This document shows, one piece after another, positions 4,813-5,907 of a DNA stretch of 5,907 nucleotides. The position numbers and the translations under genes are program-made. Where the stretch lies: NCBI GenBank assembly GCA_934317185.1, contig CAKREJ010000098.1, positions 1 to 5,907 on the forward strand. Direction: 5' to 3'. Every line of letters starts with the position of its first letter. Positions within the stretch are counted from its first letter, which is position 1. Source of the stretch: an uncultured Anaerobutyricum sp. GTDB taxonomy: Bacteria; Bacillota; Clostridia; Lachnospirales; Lachnospiraceae. The notes under the pieces were generated by a model. That model saw nothing but the letters and a program-made list of their open reading frames with translations, did not search any database and was not told the DNA's origin.

Positions 4813-5907
4813 TTACAGAATGTACCGCACATTCTTCTCGATCACAATCTTAATCTCATCATCGGTTCCTACATAGTTTGTTCCTGGACGAAGAGTATCT
4901 CTGCTCTCTACAATACAGTTCTCAATATAGGAATCATCTCCGATATATACATCATTCAAAACGATGGAGTTCTTGATCGTACAATTATTTCCAATGTATA
5001 CGTCTTTAAAGATGATTGAATTCTCAACTTTACCGTTAACGATACAGCCGGAAGAAATAATACTGTTCTTTACTTCTGCACCTGCATTATATTTTGCCGG
5101 TGGAAGATCGTCTACTTTTGAATATACATCCGGATACTGCTTGAAGAAATAATCTCTTACATCCTTCTTCAGGAAATCCATGTTTGTCTTATAATAAGAA
5201 TCTACTGTTGCAATATTTCTCCAGTATGTATCAAGTTTATAGCCATAAATCTTACGAACGTTTCTGTAACGAACGAGTACATCCTGTACAAAGTCATGTC
5301 TGTCTTCTCTTGCACAACGCTCAAGAATCTCGATCAAATGACGTCTTCTGATCACATAAACACCGATGGAAACATTGTTAGATGAAGCAACGAGTGGCTT
5401 CTCTTCAAATTCTGTGATTCTTTCATTCTCATCTAGCTTCAGAACACCAAAACGTGTCAGATCATCATCTGTGTCTTTCAGTGTTGTGTAAACTACAGTG
5501 ATATCTGCATTCTTAGCGATGTGTGCTTCAAGAACCTTGCCGTAGTCCATCTTATATACGCCATCACCTGTTGCAATAATTACATAAGGCTCATGACTCT
5601 TCTTAAGAAAATCAATATTCTGGTAAAGTGCATCTGCTGTGCCCTGATACCAGGAATTATTATTCTTAGTTACGGTAGGAGTGAAAACATAAAGTCCTCC
5701 CTGCTTTCTTCCGAAATCCCACCACTTACTTGAGCTTAAATGTTCATTCAAAGAACGAGCATTAAACTGAGGTAATACCGCTACTTTAGATACACGGGAA
5801 TTACTCATATTACTTAATGTAAAATCAATCGCACGATAGCTTCCTGCTACTGGCAGGGCTGCAATCGCACGTTTATCGGATAATCTTCCAATTCTGTTAT
5901 TATTACC
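4813..5907 (-). CDS. glgD: GlgD, regulatory subunit of glucose-1-phosphate adenylyltransferase (5' end outside window)
   Basis: The frame is open from the window edge to a TAA at 4813-4815 (364 residues visible). By comparison with other GlgD proteins only about 10 N-terminal residues are missing. The visible part begins with GNNNRIGRLSDKRAIAALP, where catalytic GlgC has the GGxGxRLxPLT pyrophosphorylase motif. This altered loop is the mark of GlgD. Then come AGSYRAIDFTLSN, RSLNEHL, SKWWDFGRKQGGLYVFTP, WYQGTADALYQN and GDGVYKMDY (GDH in GlgC). A left-handed beta-helix of hexapeptide repeats lies near residues 280-333 (for example VYIGNNCTI and VYIGDDSYI). Family knowledge: in Firmicutes GlgD pairs with GlgC in a heterotetramer making ADP-glucose for glycogen; GlgD itself has little or no activity but raises that of GlgC. 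glgC is expected just upstream, outside the window. spoVG lies 30 bp downstream. Confidence 0.95.
   Translation of the reverse strand, partial: GNNNRIGRLSDKRAIAALPVAGSYRAIDFTLSNMSNSRVSKVAVLPQFNARSLNEHLSSSKWWDFGRKQGGLYVFTPTVTKNNNSWYQGTADALYQNIDFLKKSHEPYVIIATGDGVYKMDYGKVLEAHIAKNADITVVYTTLKDTDDDLTRFGVLKLDENERITEFEEKPLVASSNNVSIGVYVIRRRHLIEILERCAREDRHDFVQDVLVRYRNVRKIYGYKLDTYWRNIATVDSYYKTNMDFLKKDVRDYFFKQYPDVYSKVDDLPPAKYNAGAEVKNSIISSGCIVNGKVENSIIFKDVYIGNNCTIKNSIVLNDVYIGDDSYIENCIVESRDTLRPGTNYVGTDDEIKIVIEKNVRYIL

Noticed and set aside
4813..5907. Calling this gene glgC (catalytic ADP-glucose pyrophosphorylase)
   Set aside because: The N-terminal loop reads GNNNR rather than the catalytic GGxGxRL motif, and GDG replaces GDH, as in GlgD.

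Overview
The window looks like chromosomal DNA from a low-GC Gram-positive anaerobe, most likely a member of the Clostridia close to Lachnospiraceae. This rests on a GlgD of the 'GNNNR' clostridial type directly followed by spoVG, a CDP-glycerol (teichoic acid-type) glycerophosphotransferase, and strong GGAGG-like ribosome binding sites. All five supported genes are on the minus strand, so the window is read from high to low coordinates. I see nothing credible coding on the plus strand, and no tRNA, rRNA, CRISPR, transposase or integrase.

Housekeeping block (5907 to about 4377). glgD, the non-catalytic partner of the glycogen ADP-glucose pyrophosphorylase, lacks only its extreme N-terminus at the window edge. 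spoVG follows 30 bp downstream with its own strong RBS. A near-ideal intrinsic terminator (13-bp perfect stem plus U-tract) closes this unit. A candidate promoter for the next operon lies inside that terminator: its -10 hexamer is in the loop, so transcripts starting there would lack the 5' arm of the hairpin.

Accessory cassette (4312 to 1487). Three overlapping genes form one tight operon: a stand-alone DUF262 (GmrS/SspE-like) protein, a compact ABC-type ATPase, and an HNH endonuclease resembling PtuB of Septu systems. The overlaps are 29 bp and then 4 bp (GTGA) once the HNH start is corrected. The sampled lines of the cassette are about 23-25% GC, against about 35-42% in the flanking genes, which suggests horizontal acquisition. 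The layout resembles a Septu pair (ATPase + HNH) with a DUF262 NTPase/sensor added in front, or a GmrSD-type enzyme split over separate chains. An anti-phage role is inferred, not shown. This is the most interesting part of the window.

Envelope gene (1343 to 1, running off the window). A GTG-started CDP-glycerol:glycerophosphate glycerophosphotransferase (TagB/TagF family) has its own promoter just after the HNH stop codon. The promoter region contains dyads, and the leader is roughly 90 nt. The protein carries an unusual polar, charged C-terminal tail that continues past the window edge. The DNA encoding the tail contains a terminator-like hairpin.
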